The translations under genes and the position numbers were made by a program. From NCBI GenBank assembly GCA_937889595.1, contig CALAOR010000032.1, positions 33,353 through 97,352 on the forward strand: a DNA stretch of 64,000 nucleotides. The letters run 5' to 3'. The number at the start of each line of letters is the position of its first letter. Positions within the stretch are counted from its first letter, which is position 1. This DNA is from an uncultured bacterium (GTDB lineage: Bacteria; Oederibacteriota; PGYV01; Palsa-1178). The notes below the pieces were generated by a model. It worked only from the letters and a program-made list of their open reading frames with translations. It did not search any database and had not been told where the DNA came from. Below, piece by piece: positions 8,606 through 17,905 of the stretch.

Positions 8606-9634
8606 ATGAAACAACTTACAATAAAAGACATAGCCGAAAGAGCCGGGGTGACAAAAGCGACCGTGTCTATGGTCATAAATGATTATAAAAGGATACCCCA
8701 GGCGACAAAGGACAGGATCCGGAAAATAATGGAAGAGCTGGATTTCCACCCGAATGAATCCGCGCGTGTTCTCGCAAAAGGCAGGACAGAGGCAATAGCG
8801 TTCATAGCCACAAGGTACGCGGCGCCTTTTATCTCAAACGTGCTTGACTCGCTGGAACAGAGGGCTTTTTACGCCAACAGGTACGTGCAGGGGGTAGTCC
8901 CTTACTCGACAAGGAACGAGCAGGAGGTCAAGGAACTTTTTCTTAAAAAGATCCTGACCGGCAAAAAAGCGGACGCTGTAATAATGCTCACCGTAAAGCC
9001 GTCCGAAGAAACAGCCGCGCATTACAAAAAAGCCGGGATACCGCTCGTTTTGATCGAGAACAGGATGAAAGACGCGCACTCTATCATAATAGACAATTTT
9101 TATGGCGCGGAAAAAGCGGCTGCGCATTTCATTAAAACAGGCAGAAAAAATGCGGGATTGATAGTGGGGGAAGCGATACAGCCGCCGAGCAGGGATATTA
9201 ATATGCCCGCGATCGACCGCAGGGCAGGGTTCATTTCCGGGCTGAAAAAACACGGGCTTGAACTTCCGGAAAAAAACATAGAGGTCATTCATGCGTATAA
9301 TTACGAGGATGGGAAAAGAAGCCTGGATAATTTCCTGAAAAAGGGCGCGGGCCTTGACGCTGTTTTTTGCGCCGCCGGCGATATGGTCGCGATGGGGCTT
9401 TTGGAGCGGGCAAATGAACTCGGCATAAGGATACCTGACGATCTCGCGGTAATAGGCTTTGATGATGTACTCGCAGCGCGGCATTTGAACCCGCCGCTCA
9501 CTACCGTGAGGCAGCCGCTCGATGAGATCGGGATAATGGCTTTTGACATGGCGATAGATGCAATAGACGGGAAATTAAAGACATTTAAACACATAAAGAT
9601 CGAACCCGATCTTATCATACGAAAGTCCGCCTGA
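8606..9634 (+). CDS. LacI-family transcriptional regulator
   Basis: LacI/GalR repressor, 342 aa from ATG 8606 (GGAG five bases upstream). An upstream in-frame ATG at 8540 lies inside the promoter and is rejected. HTH 'TIKDIAERAGVTKATVSMVIN', hinge 'PNESARVLAKGRT', then a sugar-binding-protein-like domain with 'AVIGFDDVLAARHLNPPLTTVRQP' and the terminal 'EPDLIIRK'. The stop codon overlaps the start of the next gene by one base (TGATG), so translation of the release-factor-like protein is probably coupled to it, an unusual pairing. No matching operator pair was found, so targets are unknown. Confidence 0.92.
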   Translation: MKQLTIKDIAERAGVTKATVSMVINDYKRIPQATKDRIRKIMEELDFHPNESARVLAKGRTEAIAFIATRYAAPFISNVLDSLEQRAFYANRYVQGVVPYSTRNEQEVKELFLKKILTGKKADAVIMLTVKPSEETAAHYKKAGIPLVLIENRMKDAHSIIIDNFYGAEKAAAHFIKTGRKNAGLIVGEAIQPPSRDINMPAIDRRAGFISGLKKHGLELPEKNIEVIHAYNYEDGKRSLDNFLKKGAGLDAVFCAAGDMVAMGLLERANELGIRIPDDLAVIGFDDVLAARHLNPPLTTVRQPLDEIGIMAFDMAIDAIDGKLKTFKHIKIEPDLIIRKSA

Positions 9635-10044
9635 TGGATTCCGGCCATTCTTTAACGCGTCTTGAAGCTGTTAATCTGCGGCTTGCCAGATTAGGGGTAC
9701 GTGAGACGGACCTGTCAGAGCAGTTCATCCATTCCGGCGGCAAAGGCGGACAGAATGTAAATAAGGTTTCGAGCGCGGTTAGATTGAGATATGGCACGGA
9801 GGACGTCAAGTGCATGGAAGAGCGCTCCCAGCTGCTCAACCGCGTGCGCGCGCGGGAAATACTGGCTGACAGGCTCGAAAAGAAGCGCGAGAATGTGCAG
9901 CTTTCCGAACGCTCTGAGGCGCTGAAAATACGCAAACAAAAAGCAGGCAGGCCGCGTTCCATAAAGCGGCAGATACTTATGGACAAGCGTAAAAACAGCC
10001 AGATGAAAAAAAACCGTTCCTATAGGCCGGACTCGGATTTCTGA
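9634..10044 (+). CDS. ArfB-like RF-1 domain peptidyl-tRNA hydrolase
   Basis: A small (136 aa) release-factor-like protein with the GGQ catalytic loop 'SGGKGGQNVNKVSSAVRLRY' (about residues 32-51). The C-terminal tail is highly basic ('RKQKAGRPRSIKRQI', 'KKNRS'). Family members such as ArfB hydrolyse peptidyl-tRNA on stalled ribosomes, with the tail entering the empty mRNA channel. The protein lacks the codon-recognition domains of RF1/RF2. It starts on the TGATG overlap with the preceding LacI gene. A PrfH/other RF-like assignment is possible but the length fits ArfB better. Confidence 0.85.
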   Translation: MDSGHSLTRLEAVNLRLARLGVRETDLSEQFIHSGGKGGQNVNKVSSAVRLRYGTEDVKCMEERSQLLNRVRAREILADRLEKKRENVQLSERSEALKIRKQKAGRPRSIKRQILMDKRKNSQMKKNRSYRPDSDF

Positions 10045-10119
10045 TAAAATCCGGGATAAGCATGCGCAATTCACCATTGTTCTTTGTTTTACAAATATCT
10101 GATTTAAAAAGGAGATGTT

Positions 10120-10497
10120 ATGGGTTCTGTTATGTTCAGCGTGGTTGTTTTGGGCGTATTTTTTCTGGCACAGATCTTTGCGGGGAGCCGGCTTGGGCAT
10201 GCAGGGAAGCCTTATAAAGCCGCGGGAATGGCCGGCCATATTATCCTGTCTTTGTTTATAGTCGTTCTATTAAGCGCTTCGGTCTATAAACTTCACGGGA
10301 TTACCGCGGGAAAATTGTATTCCATGCTATCATTGCATGTCACAGGTGTGTTATTGCTGATAAACATCATATCCGGGATAATATTGACCGTCGTCAAGAA
10401 GGACAACCCGGCACTGGTATTAACGCATAAAGTTACGTCATTACTTATGGCTGTTTCGGTCATAGCCTGTATTATATTCCTGGCCGTAAAGATCTGA
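10120..10497 (+). CDS. Small four-helix membrane protein of unknown function
   Basis: 125 residues with four predicted membrane helices, about residues 3-22, 37-56, 67-90 and 103-123. AAGGAG precedes the ATG by 6-7 bases. Histidines occur near helix ends ('GMAGHII', 'LHVTG', 'LTHKVTS'), which is compatible with, but does not prove, a small haem-binding or cytochrome-like membrane protein. It converges on the M20 peptidase gene. No family could be named with confidence. Confidence 0.7.
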   Translation: MGSVMFSVVVLGVFFLAQIFAGSRLGHAGKPYKAAGMAGHIILSLFIVVLLSASVYKLHGITAGKLYSMLSLHVTGVLLLINIISGIILTVVKKDNPALVLTHKVTSLLMAVSVIACIIFLAVKI

Positions 10498-10571
10498 TAA
10501 TTATGCGGATTTGTTTTATGTGATTTTGAACCGGATTTTACCGCGCTTATATCGCCAGGCAGGCTGCATTG

Positions 10572-11744
10572 TCAGGCGGACGGGAAATTCTGAAGCATCA
10601 GGGCCTTAAATACCCTAACCCCTTCTTCAAGTTCATCTATGCCTATGGATTCTTTTGCAGTATGAGCCAGCGTACCGTCGCCGGGACCGATCACTACGCA
10701 GGGCAGTCCGGCCCGGCTTAAGGTACCCGCGTCCGTGGCAAACTGCGCGCCTATTGGGACGGCGTCCAAGCCGGTTTTTTTAACCGCGTCCAGCGTCCAG
10801 GTGATAAAGGGGGACTTAATGTCCTGCGCAAGCGGGTCATCTTTGAATTCTGAGCGCGCGCAAACATCCAGGGCCGGATCGGCCCGGCTCAGGCGCAGAA
10901 GGACTTTTTCAACCTCGGGCAGGACGGATTCGACATCTTCGCCCGGCATGACCCTGCGGTCCACACGTATGGTGCATTCATCAGGTATGGCGTTCACCTG
11001 CCGGCCGCCGTGTATCATATTTATAGAGCACTGCGCTTTGCCGCACAGGGAATCAACTGCGGTAAGGCGGTTTATATATTCTTTTTCCAGGGCATCCATG
11101 ACAGTAGCCATATCTTTTATCGCCGACCTCCCTTTGGAAGGCTCCGAAGCGTGGGCCGCCCGGCCTTTTGTCGTAACGGCAAAGTGCGCTATGCCGGCAT
11201 GGGCCACAACCGGCTTTAATGATGTGGGTTCAGCAACTATGACACCGGCGGGTTTAAACCAAAGCGAGTGCAGGTGGGTTTCGGCGAAGGCCGTTGCCCC
11301 GTTCCTGTGCTGTTCCTCGTCAATGGTGAACAGGAGCGCGATGTTGTTTGGGCCGCCGGACAATGTAATTTCCTTAAGGGCCCACAGGATGCCAGCAATG
11401 CAGCCCTTATCATCGCAGGCTCCCCGGCCAAGTATCCTGCCGTCTTTTTCCATTGCCCCGAAAGGGGCAAAGTCCATGCCATCGCTTGAAACAGTATCCA
11501 TATGCGCGCAGAAAATAATCCAGGGAGCCGAACTATTAAATTCCTTTGAGACAAGCAGGTTGTTGCCGCATCCGGGAACATTTAATAACCGTGTTTCCAG
11601 GCCAAAGGATCCGGCGCAACCCTGTATATATACCGCAAGGTCATGCTCCGCGTCTTTGGCGCCTGTTATGAATTGGTTCACCGAAGGGATGCGGACAAGC
11701 GAAACAAGCAGATCTTTGACTGTTAAGGGCATTTTGAATTCCAT
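10572..11744 (-). CDS. M20-family metallopeptidase (ArgE/DapE/carboxypeptidase type)
   Basis: Predicted zinc amidohydrolase of the M20 family (about 390 aa). Metal and catalytic motifs are visible: 'IIFCAHMDTV' (His and Asp), 'GRGACDDKGC' (metal Asp), 'TIDEEQHRNGA' (catalytic Glu pair) and 'VVAEPTS'. The C-terminus has 'VIGPGDGTLAHTAKESIGIDEL' with the last metal His. The lid domain lies around 'VAHAGIAHFAVTTKGRAAHAS'. GGGAGG lies 7 bases before ATG 11744; upstream TTG codons are less likely. It acts on N-acyl amino acids or peptides in the cytoplasm; the exact substrate cannot be told. It is the only confident minus-strand gene in the window. Confidence 0.93.
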   Translation of the reverse strand: MEFKMPLTVKDLLVSLVRIPSVNQFITGAKDAEHDLAVYIQGCAGSFGLETRLLNVPGCGNNLLVSKEFNSSAPWIIFCAHMDTVSSDGMDFAPFGAMEKDGRILGRGACDDKGCIAGILWALKEITLSGGPNNIALLFTIDEEQHRNGATAFAETHLHSLWFKPAGVIVAEPTSLKPVVAHAGIAHFAVTTKGRAAHASEPSKGRSAIKDMATVMDALEKEYINRLTAVDSLCGKAQCSINMIHGGRQVNAIPDECTIRVDRRVMPGEDVESVLPEVEKVLLRLSRADPALDVCARSEFKDDPLAQDIKSPFITWTLDAVKKTGLDAVPIGAQFATDAGTLSRAGLPCVVIGPGDGTLAHTAKESIGIDELEEGVRVFKALMLQNFPSA

Positions 11745-11967
11745 CAACAAACCTCCCGGTTTTTATCAGCCATATTGAAGATCCATGGCCGCATCCTATT
11801 ATACAGCCTGTTCCAATTTAGTCAACAAGGCCGCGGTTACCTAAAATCGCCGCTTTACATGTTGCCAGCCTGAAGTTTCAGTGGTAAAATTACTGTACGG
11901 TAAATAAAGGGTCCAGTTTATACAAGTTTTTCTCCAGGTCCATCAGTCTGTTTGGGAGCTGTCATTA

Positions 11968-12726
11968 GTGCAAAGTATTGGCTGGTTAAAAGGGTTTTTT
12001 GAGAGCGGGTTTTATGAAAAATACTGGGGCTGGAAATATACTGCGGATGAAACCAGGCAGCTTGCGGAGGACGCACTCAAGCTTTTAGGGGCACAGAGCG
12101 GGCATATACTGGACTGGTGCGGCGGCTGGGGCAGGGTATCGATTTATTTCGCGCAAAAAGGGATGAAAGTCACCATCCTTGATTTTATGGTGGAATATTT
12201 AAAAAGGGCGGAAGAGATTTTTGACCAAAACAAGCTTGACGTGACGCTCGTACCCGCGGACTGCAGGGTAACACCTTCATGGATCCAGGCAGACTACGCC
12301 GCGTGCACATTCTGTTCGATCGGGTTCTATAACGACAGGGAGCAGGTCGACGCTTTTCGCAGCCTGTACGGCGCCCTTAAATACGGGGGGAAGTTCATAG
12401 TGGACTGCATGAACAGGGATTACATGGCAAGGCTTTTGAAACCCGTGGGCGAGGAAAAAAGGCGGGACGGTTACAGCTTCAGGCAGAATAATGATTTTGA
12501 CAAGACTGACGGCATACTGCATTCGAGCATGGAAATAAGGGACGCAAAGGGCGCTTTGGAAGCCGAGCATGAGTTTCACCAGCGCATATACAGGCCTGAA
12601 GAGCTGCGGGCACTGCTTGTTTCATCCGGTTTCAGGGTGGATGAAATTTACGGGGATTACAGCGGCAACCCGGTGTCAGACGGCATTCCGCAGATAGTGG
12701 TTGTGGCAAGCAAGCCCGGACATTAG
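11968..12726 (+). CDS. Class I SAM-dependent methyltransferase
   Basis: A 252-residue Rossmann-fold methyltransferase starting at GTG with GGGAG nine bases upstream. The SAM-binding motif I is 'ILDWCGGWGRVSIYFAQKG' with the acidic motif II 'VTILDFM'; motif 'VPADCR' and the 'GKFIVDCMNRDYM' strand follow, and 'RPEELRALLVSSGF' near the end is typical. The substrate (small molecule or lipid) is unknown. It stands alone between the M20 peptidase and an envelope protein gene. Confidence 0.85.
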   Translation: MQSIGWLKGFFESGFYEKYWGWKYTADETRQLAEDALKLLGAQSGHILDWCGGWGRVSIYFAQKGMKVTILDFMVEYLKRAEEIFDQNKLDVTLVPADCRVTPSWIQADYAACTFCSIGFYNDREQVDAFRSLYGALKYGGKFIVDCMNRDYMARLLKPVGEEKRRDGYSFRQNNDFDKTDGILHSSMEIRDAKGALEAEHEFHQRIYRPEELRALLVSSGFRVDEIYGDYSGNPVSDGIPQIVVVASKPGH

Positions 12727-12817
12727 ATTTGGGAGTTAATTGTTGAAAAAAGATGGATATATATGGTAATGTGTTAAGCTACCGGACGGGAACTGAAAAA
12801 AATTATTGGAGGAAAAA

Positions 12818-13318
12818 ATGAAAAAGCCAATTTTGTTTATCGTGGTTCTATTGTTTGCTTTAAGCGCCGGACTCGCGGCAAAGGTCAGGATCGGCGGGCA
12901 TGAGGTTTCCGATGAATCCTATCTTGGCGCAAAAGGGTTCGGGATCGGCATTGTGCTGGGAGTAACAAACGGCCTGAGCATAAAGAACTGGGTCAGCCGC
13001 AACAACGCGTTACAGTTTGACGCGAATTGGGATTTAAATTACGGGGCAATGGGCCTGGGCGCGGCGTATTTGATCCACAATTTTGAATTCATTGAGGCGG
13101 ATAACAATAAGTTCCCGCTGTATTTCGGCATAAAGGGCTGGGCATCTTTCGCGCCCGGAGGCATTGCGGCGGGCATACAGGTGCCGCTGGGAATAGCATG
13201 GATACCAAGGCGCGCGCCGATAGATGTTTTTATACAGGTAGAGCCGGGTATAAGCGTAATACCATCGGTGCATTTCGCGCCGGGTGGCGGGATCGGCATA
13301 AGGTTCTGGTTAAGTTAA
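12818..13318 (+). CDS. Small secreted beta-barrel-like envelope protein
   Basis: 166 residues from ATG 12818, with GGAGG six bases upstream. A signal peptide (MKKPILFIVVLLFALSAGLAA) is followed by alternating Gly/aromatic strands ('GFGIGIVLGVTNGLSIKNW', 'YGAMGLGAAYLIH', 'LYFGIKGWASF', 'GGGIGIRFWLS'). It ends in an aromatic-containing beta-strand, as in small 8-strand outer-membrane barrels. No enzymatic motif is present. Function unknown; outer-membrane location is inferred. Confidence 0.75.
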   Translation: MKKPILFIVVLLFALSAGLAAKVRIGGHEVSDESYLGAKGFGIGIVLGVTNGLSIKNWVSRNNALQFDANWDLNYGAMGLGAAYLIHNFEFIEADNNKFPLYFGIKGWASFAPGGIAAGIQVPLGIAWIPRRAPIDVFIQVEPGISVIPSVHFAPGGGIGIRFWLS

Positions 13319-13414
13319 ACCAAGGCTCAAAATACGGCCAAAGAACAGTATATCAAGTGATAGTGCCGCCCATCATTGGTTCCTGAAAAAGTCCCGCATT
13401 GTGAAAGGGCATGG

Positions 13415-14320
13415 ATGAAAAAGAACCCCGTGTTATTGATAATTTCCATTATTTTACTTTACACAACCTGGTCGTCCACGTACCTTGCCATACGCGTGGC
13501 TGTGCGGACCATACCTCCTTTGATTATGACCTCGTCCCGTTTTATAATTGCGGGGATGCTTATGTACCTGCTTGCGCTTATGCGCGGGGAAAAACAGCCT
13601 GCCCCAAAGGAATGGCTCGCAGCGGCGCTGATAGGGACAATACTGTTCCTTATGTCAAACGTCCTGTTATGCGTTGCCGAACAGACTGTCGATTCAGGCG
13701 TATCGGCAATCGCCGTATCATCCGGCGCTTTGTGGATGTGCCTGTTCTCCGGGTTTTTCGGGAAGTGGCCAAGCAGGATAGAATGGCTCGGCATTATCAC
13801 GGGTTTTGCGGGGATATTGATATTAAACCTTGGCGGCACGGCAAAAGGGAACCTAAGCGGCGGGCTCGTCCTTATATTATCAGCCATGATATGGTCATTC
13901 GGTTCTGTGTTAAGCAAAAAGATACGGGTGCCTTCCGGTTTTATGGGCAGCGGTATTGAGATGTTCTTTGGCGGATTGGCGAGCCTGATCACGGCCGTTT
14001 TACTCCGCCAGAATTTCAACATACACCCTTCGGCTGAATCCATAACAGCGCTTATATATTTAATTATCGTGGGCGGCATGGTGGGATTTTCTTCATTTAT
14101 GTACGTGTTGCAGAATGCAAGGCCGGCGCTTGCGTCAAGCTACGCATACGTGAATACGATCGGAGCGGTATTTTTGGGCGCCATACTTTTAAAAGAAAAG
14201 ATCAGCGCGTCCGAGATAGGCGCCCTTATTGTCGTGGTGGCAGGGGTTGTAATCGTCGCGACAGCGCACACTTGGCCGGGGCAGAAGGCCAAATTTTCTG
14301 ATGAAAATTTGGAAGGGTAA
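13415..14320 (+). CDS. EamA/DMT-family transporter
   Basis: About 301 residues with ten predicted membrane helices in two EamA repeats. The first repeat starts 'LYTTWSSTYLAIRVAVRTIPPLIMTSSRFIIAG', a typical DMT-family signature; the second ends 'GAVFLGAILLKEKISASEIGALIVVVAGVVIV'. The start at 13415 (MKKNPVLL) has AAAGGG 5 bases upstream and is preferred over 13376. Members export amino acids, nucleobases or other metabolites; the substrate here is unknown. Confidence 0.9.
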   Translation: MKKNPVLLIISIILLYTTWSSTYLAIRVAVRTIPPLIMTSSRFIIAGMLMYLLALMRGEKQPAPKEWLAAALIGTILFLMSNVLLCVAEQTVDSGVSAIAVSSGALWMCLFSGFFGKWPSRIEWLGIITGFAGILILNLGGTAKGNLSGGLVLILSAMIWSFGSVLSKKIRVPSGFMGSGIEMFFGGLASLITAVLLRQNFNIHPSAESITALIYLIIVGGMVGFSSFMYVLQNARPALASSYAYVNTIGAVFLGAILLKEKISASEIGALIVVVAGVVIVATAHTWPGQKAKFSDENLEG

Positions 14321-14555
14321 GGAGGAAGGGTTTAGGAGTAAGGAAAACGGTTGGTACCATAAAACTATCAGGAAATTTATTGCTGCTTACATTTAATTCT
14401 TAAATCCGGCCCGCAGCTTAATCTCTTATTTACTTCATGCCAACAGCAGGATATAATGAACTTGGGTTTGCGTAGGGATTAGATTGCGCGTTTATACCGG
14501 GAGAAACGGTTTAAGATACCAAACGGGATGTTGACAATGCTTTTAAGGAGGCAAC

Positions 14556-15446
14556 ATGAAAAACATGCTTTACGGAATGGTTATAATCTCGGTTATTTCT
14601 TTTGTCGTATCAGGATGCGCCAAGAGTCATAACCCGTCTTCGCCGCTGATACAGCCGACCGATACAGCGATCGGGACGGCGACTGTGACGGAAACTATTT
14701 CCCCAACTTTTTCCATCACGCAAACAGAGACCGTTTCCCAAACTTTTTCCATTACACAAACAGAGACTGTTTCCCCAACTTTTTCCATTACACAAACAGC
14801 AACGCCGACTCTGACAGCAACGGCGTCGCCTACGATTACGCCCTTATATGAAAGTTTCAGGCGGGGGGTTTATCCCGACGCTTCCTACGCCGGAGTGGCT
14901 GATGCCGAAATATATAAAAACTATCCGGATTCCAATTGGGGCGGATGTGCAGGTTATGGCGCGGGTGTATTGGCCACGTCAATACTCCGCTCGCTGGTGA
15001 AGTATGATGTTTCTTCCATAAGCACCGGGGTATATGTGGTAAAAAGCACAATAACAGTGCAAAAATTTTATTGCGCCGGGGGAATAAGCCAGCTTTTTTA
15101 CCCCTTGACCGCGGATTTTATTGAAGGCAACGGCTGCAATGTTACGACAACCGGAACTGCAACATGGAACAGCAGCGGATCCGCGCCCTGGACCGCGCAG
15201 GGCGGCGATTACCAGGCGTCGCCCGCAAGCGACCCGCTCGCCATTGACTGCGGTTTTCAGTCGTTCACATTCACGCTGAGCAATCCGGTTGTCGAAGGAT
15301 GGATAAACAGCCCTTCGGGCAACCATGGGTTGATCCTGATCGCCGCTGATGAGGTAAATGACGCGAACGCTTTCCGCATGTCTTCGTCGGAATCGACGGA
15401 CCCCAATTACAGGCCGCTGCTGGAAATTTATTATTACAGGCCTTAA
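14556..15446 (+). CDS. Lipoprotein with Thr/Ser linker and DNRLRE-type domain
   Basis: 297-residue lipoprotein: the signal ends with the lipobox 'VSGC' (Cys at about residue 21). A linker has three tandem 'TETVSPTFSITQ'-type units and a Thr-Pro stretch. From about residue 100 a beta-rich domain reads 'YPDASYAGVADAEIYKNYPDSNWGG...LVKYDVSSI' and ends 'STDPNYRPLLEIYYY', the DNRLRE surface-domain pattern. The conserved 'WGG/WTAQGGDY' and 'NHGLIL' strands fit. AAGGAGG precedes the ATG. It probably sits on the cell surface with an adhesive or structural role; no catalytic residues are seen. Confidence 0.85.
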   Translation: MKNMLYGMVIISVISFVVSGCAKSHNPSSPLIQPTDTAIGTATVTETISPTFSITQTETVSQTFSITQTETVSPTFSITQTATPTLTATASPTITPLYESFRRGVYPDASYAGVADAEIYKNYPDSNWGGCAGYGAGVLATSILRSLVKYDVSSISTGVYVVKSTITVQKFYCAGGISQLFYPLTADFIEGNGCNVTTTGTATWNSSGSAPWTAQGGDYQASPASDPLAIDCGFQSFTFTLSNPVVEGWINSPSGNHGLILIAADEVNDANAFRMSSSESTDPNYRPLLEIYYYRP

Positions 15447-15449
15447 TAA

Positions 15450-16484
15450 ATGCCTTATAATCCTTCCATGAAATCCAAACAGCAAATATACCTCAAAAAG
15501 ATAAACAGCGTCCTGTTTGTCAGGCTTGGCAAGCTCGGGGATATGATGGTCTCAAGCATGCTTATCAACCGCGTCAGGCGCGCTTATCCAAACCTTAAAA
15601 TAGGCCTCATAACCCTGCCCAGGAGCAGGGAACTTTTTAAATATAATAAGGATATAAATATCCTCAAAACCTGGCTGCCCGTGACCCTGCCCCTGCTTGC
15701 GCTGACCGAGAGAATACGCGGGTGGGACCTTTTGGCCGACTTAAATGACGAGCCGTCCCGCAGGTCGCTGCTTGCGCTGCGCCTGATAAGGCCGAAACAA
15801 AGCATGGCTTTTAAAAACTCAAAAAGCACGGGCGTTTTTGATATTACCGTGCCGACCCTGGAAAAGGAAAAAAGTCATGTCCTTGACAGGCTTGGAGTTT
15901 ATTTGCAGGCGCTCGGAATAAACAAAAATAAAAATGAAATGAAGCCTTTTGTTTCATTAGCTCACGGTTCCCTTGACAACGTTAAAATGGCGCAGGATAA
16001 AATAACGAAAAAAAAAGGGGCAATAGTCGCGCTGAATATCTCGGCCGGCCATGAATCCCGCTACTGGGGGCTTGAAAAGTGGGAAACGCTTGCAAAGTCC
16101 CTGCTCAGGGTATCGCCAAAAGTATACCTGAGGGTCCTTTACGCGCCTGCGGATGAAAAGCTTGCGGCTGTACTCAGGGAAAAACTGCCTGCTGAAAGGC
16201 TGATGCCGCCTGGGGGCGGGTCCCTGAACGGATTTTTAACTGATATTGCCGCAGCCGATATGCTGGTGTCGCCCGATACATCCGCGGTACATGCCGCATG
16301 TGCTTTCGGCGTGCCTGTTCTCGGGCTCTACCCCGAACCATATTGGAATTTTGTTTCATGGAAACCGCTTGGAAAGAAAAATTATGCGATCCGTTCCACC
16401 AAAGATGGGGTTGCCTCAATTGCCGCAGATGAGGCTGTAAAGGCGGCGGTGAATATGGCAAAAAAGATAATTAACAGGCTGTAA
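15450..16484 (+). CDS. GT9 family glycosyltransferase (heptosyltransferase-like)
   Basis: 344-residue enzyme with the ADP-heptose:LPS heptosyltransferase pattern. N-terminal 'VLFVRLGKLGDMMVSSMLINRVRRAYPNLKI', central 'ALNISAGHESRYWGLEKW', and C-terminal 'DMLVSPDTSAVHAACAFGVPVLGLYPEP', which contains the sugar-nucleotide-binding Asp/His region. It begins 3 bases after the stop of the lipoprotein gene; an alternative ATG at 15468 would give 'MKSKQQIY'. It suggests LPS or another surface glycan assembled at the inner membrane. Donor and acceptor are unknown. Confidence 0.9.
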   Translation: MPYNPSMKSKQQIYLKKINSVLFVRLGKLGDMMVSSMLINRVRRAYPNLKIGLITLPRSRELFKYNKDINILKTWLPVTLPLLALTERIRGWDLLADLNDEPSRRSLLALRLIRPKQSMAFKNSKSTGVFDITVPTLEKEKSHVLDRLGVYLQALGINKNKNEMKPFVSLAHGSLDNVKMAQDKITKKKGAIVALNISAGHESRYWGLEKWETLAKSLLRVSPKVYLRVLYAPADEKLAAVLREKLPAERLMPPGGGSLNGFLTDIAAADMLVSPDTSAVHAACAFGVPVLGLYPEPYWNFVSWKPLGKKNYAIRSTKDGVASIAADEAVKAAVNMAKKIINRL

Positions 16485-16579
16485 CTTTTTTGCCGCGGTT
16501 TAAATAAAAAAAACCGATGAAAACTTTTTTGTGTTATAATTGTCCAATACCAGAACCTAAAATGCGGAGGATGCGGAAC

Positions 16580-17713
16580 GTGAAACTTACTTTCAATTGC
16601 GGCGTATGCGGCAAACAGGAAACCCTCGAACTTTCGGATAAAAATAAAACTTACATCATAGGCCGGGATATTGACGGCCTGGATGTAAAACTTTGTTCGG
16701 ACGAGAAAAGTACACTATCGCGCATACAGGCCCATATAAAATGGGACAGGAACAACTGGCGCATATTTGACGGGTGGCCGCCTGAAAGCGTAAGCAAGCA
16801 GGAAACCAAGATATCAAAGGCTTCCATGGCGGGCACATTCATGAAAAGAAGCACTGAGATCCGTATGATGCAGTACGGCGTAGGGGAGGAACTCAGGCAT
16901 GGCGATATTGTTTATTTTGTTGTGACAGCCAAGTCTGACAGGGCGTCAATAAATACATGGCTGAAAACAGCGGGTCCTGACGCGCTGGCGGTTTTTTATA
17001 AATATAACGGCTTTTTATTCCCTGAAGACGCCGAGCATTATGAAGGGTTCAAGTATAAAGTAACCATAGACGCGAAAGAACCGCAGGAAACCCAGGCCGG
17101 GTCAAAAAACCTCTATGCGACCAAAGGCCTGGCCCGGCAGCTTGAGCCGGGAAAGATTTACTACAACGCATGCGTCAGCTTTGATATACGTTCCAGCACT
17201 GAAGCTGATCTTGAAACACAGCGTAACCACTGGATACCCCAGTTTAATTCCATATTCAACGATTTGCTGGTAGATTACAGTAATTATCTCCTGATACTGG
17301 TGGGCGACGGGGCATATGTGTGTTTCCTGGGAGACCGGGAGGATGAAGACGTCAATTTCAAGTTTGCCACCAGATTTATCGAGAAGCTTCACCTGATAAA
17401 CGCCGAGAACAAAAAAAAGAAGATCAAGGAATGGAAGATACGCATAGCCGTGAATAACGGCAAGGACCTTCTTTCGCAGGTGGATGTGGCCGGACAAAAG
17501 AGCCTGAATGTGTACGGCAATACAATTACCATAACTTCCAGGCTCATGTCGCATGCGAAATCAGAAGGCGATGAGATAATCGTGGGCATACCGTTCCATC
17601 AGGAATTTAACAACAAAAAGTTTTACAAGACAAACTACCAGCAAACCCCGGGGGAAACAGTGGATAAAAACGGGGTGCTGCATCATTATTATATATATAA
17701 AAGGATTATTTGA
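16580..17713 (+). CDS. FHA domain fused to a divergent class III nucleotidyl cyclase domain
   Basis: The start is placed at GTG 16580 (GGAGG nine bases upstream) because a TATAAT at 16535-16540 lies inside the longer frame. Residues about 1-115 form an FHA phosphothreonine-binding domain: 'YIIGRD', 'STLSRIQAHI' (Ser-Arg, then His), 'GEELRHGDIVYFV'. From about residue 190 a cyclase homology domain follows: 'ACVSFDIRSST' and 'LILVGDGAYVCF' supply both metal-binding Asp, and 'VYGNTITITSRL' retains the transition-state Arg. The usual Lys before GDG and the Asn before the Arg are replaced (Leu/Ile and Thr). Activity may therefore be altered or lost. Its partner would be a Ser/Thr kinase substrate, not found here. 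Confidence 0.85.
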   Translation: MKLTFNCGVCGKQETLELSDKNKTYIIGRDIDGLDVKLCSDEKSTLSRIQAHIKWDRNNWRIFDGWPPESVSKQETKISKASMAGTFMKRSTEIRMMQYGVGEELRHGDIVYFVVTAKSDRASINTWLKTAGPDALAVFYKYNGFLFPEDAEHYEGFKYKVTIDAKEPQETQAGSKNLYATKGLARQLEPGKIYYNACVSFDIRSSTEADLETQRNHWIPQFNSIFNDLLVDYSNYLLILVGDGAYVCFLGDREDEDVNFKFATRFIEKLHLINAENKKKKIKEWKIRIAVNNGKDLLSQVDVAGQKSLNVYGNTITITSRLMSHAKSEGDEIIVGIPFHQEFNNKKFYKTNYQQTPGETVDKNGVLHHYYIYKRII

Positions 17714-17905
17714 TCCTGCCCAGCGGGTAAAAATTTCATCCGTGCCGGACACGATAAGGGATTTCATGGTTTTATAGGGACTTCCTACAGTATATCCGTA
17801 ATCCACATTCCGCAATTTAAGTAATTGACTACATTATTAACCGTGATATAATCATATTCATTGATGTTTTGGTATTCGATATGCTATTTCTAAATGGAGG
17901 GCAGG

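Noticed and set aside
10735..11778. 347-codon plus-strand frame
   Set aside because: Antisense to the clear M20 peptidase gene, whose catalytic motifs fix the true strand.
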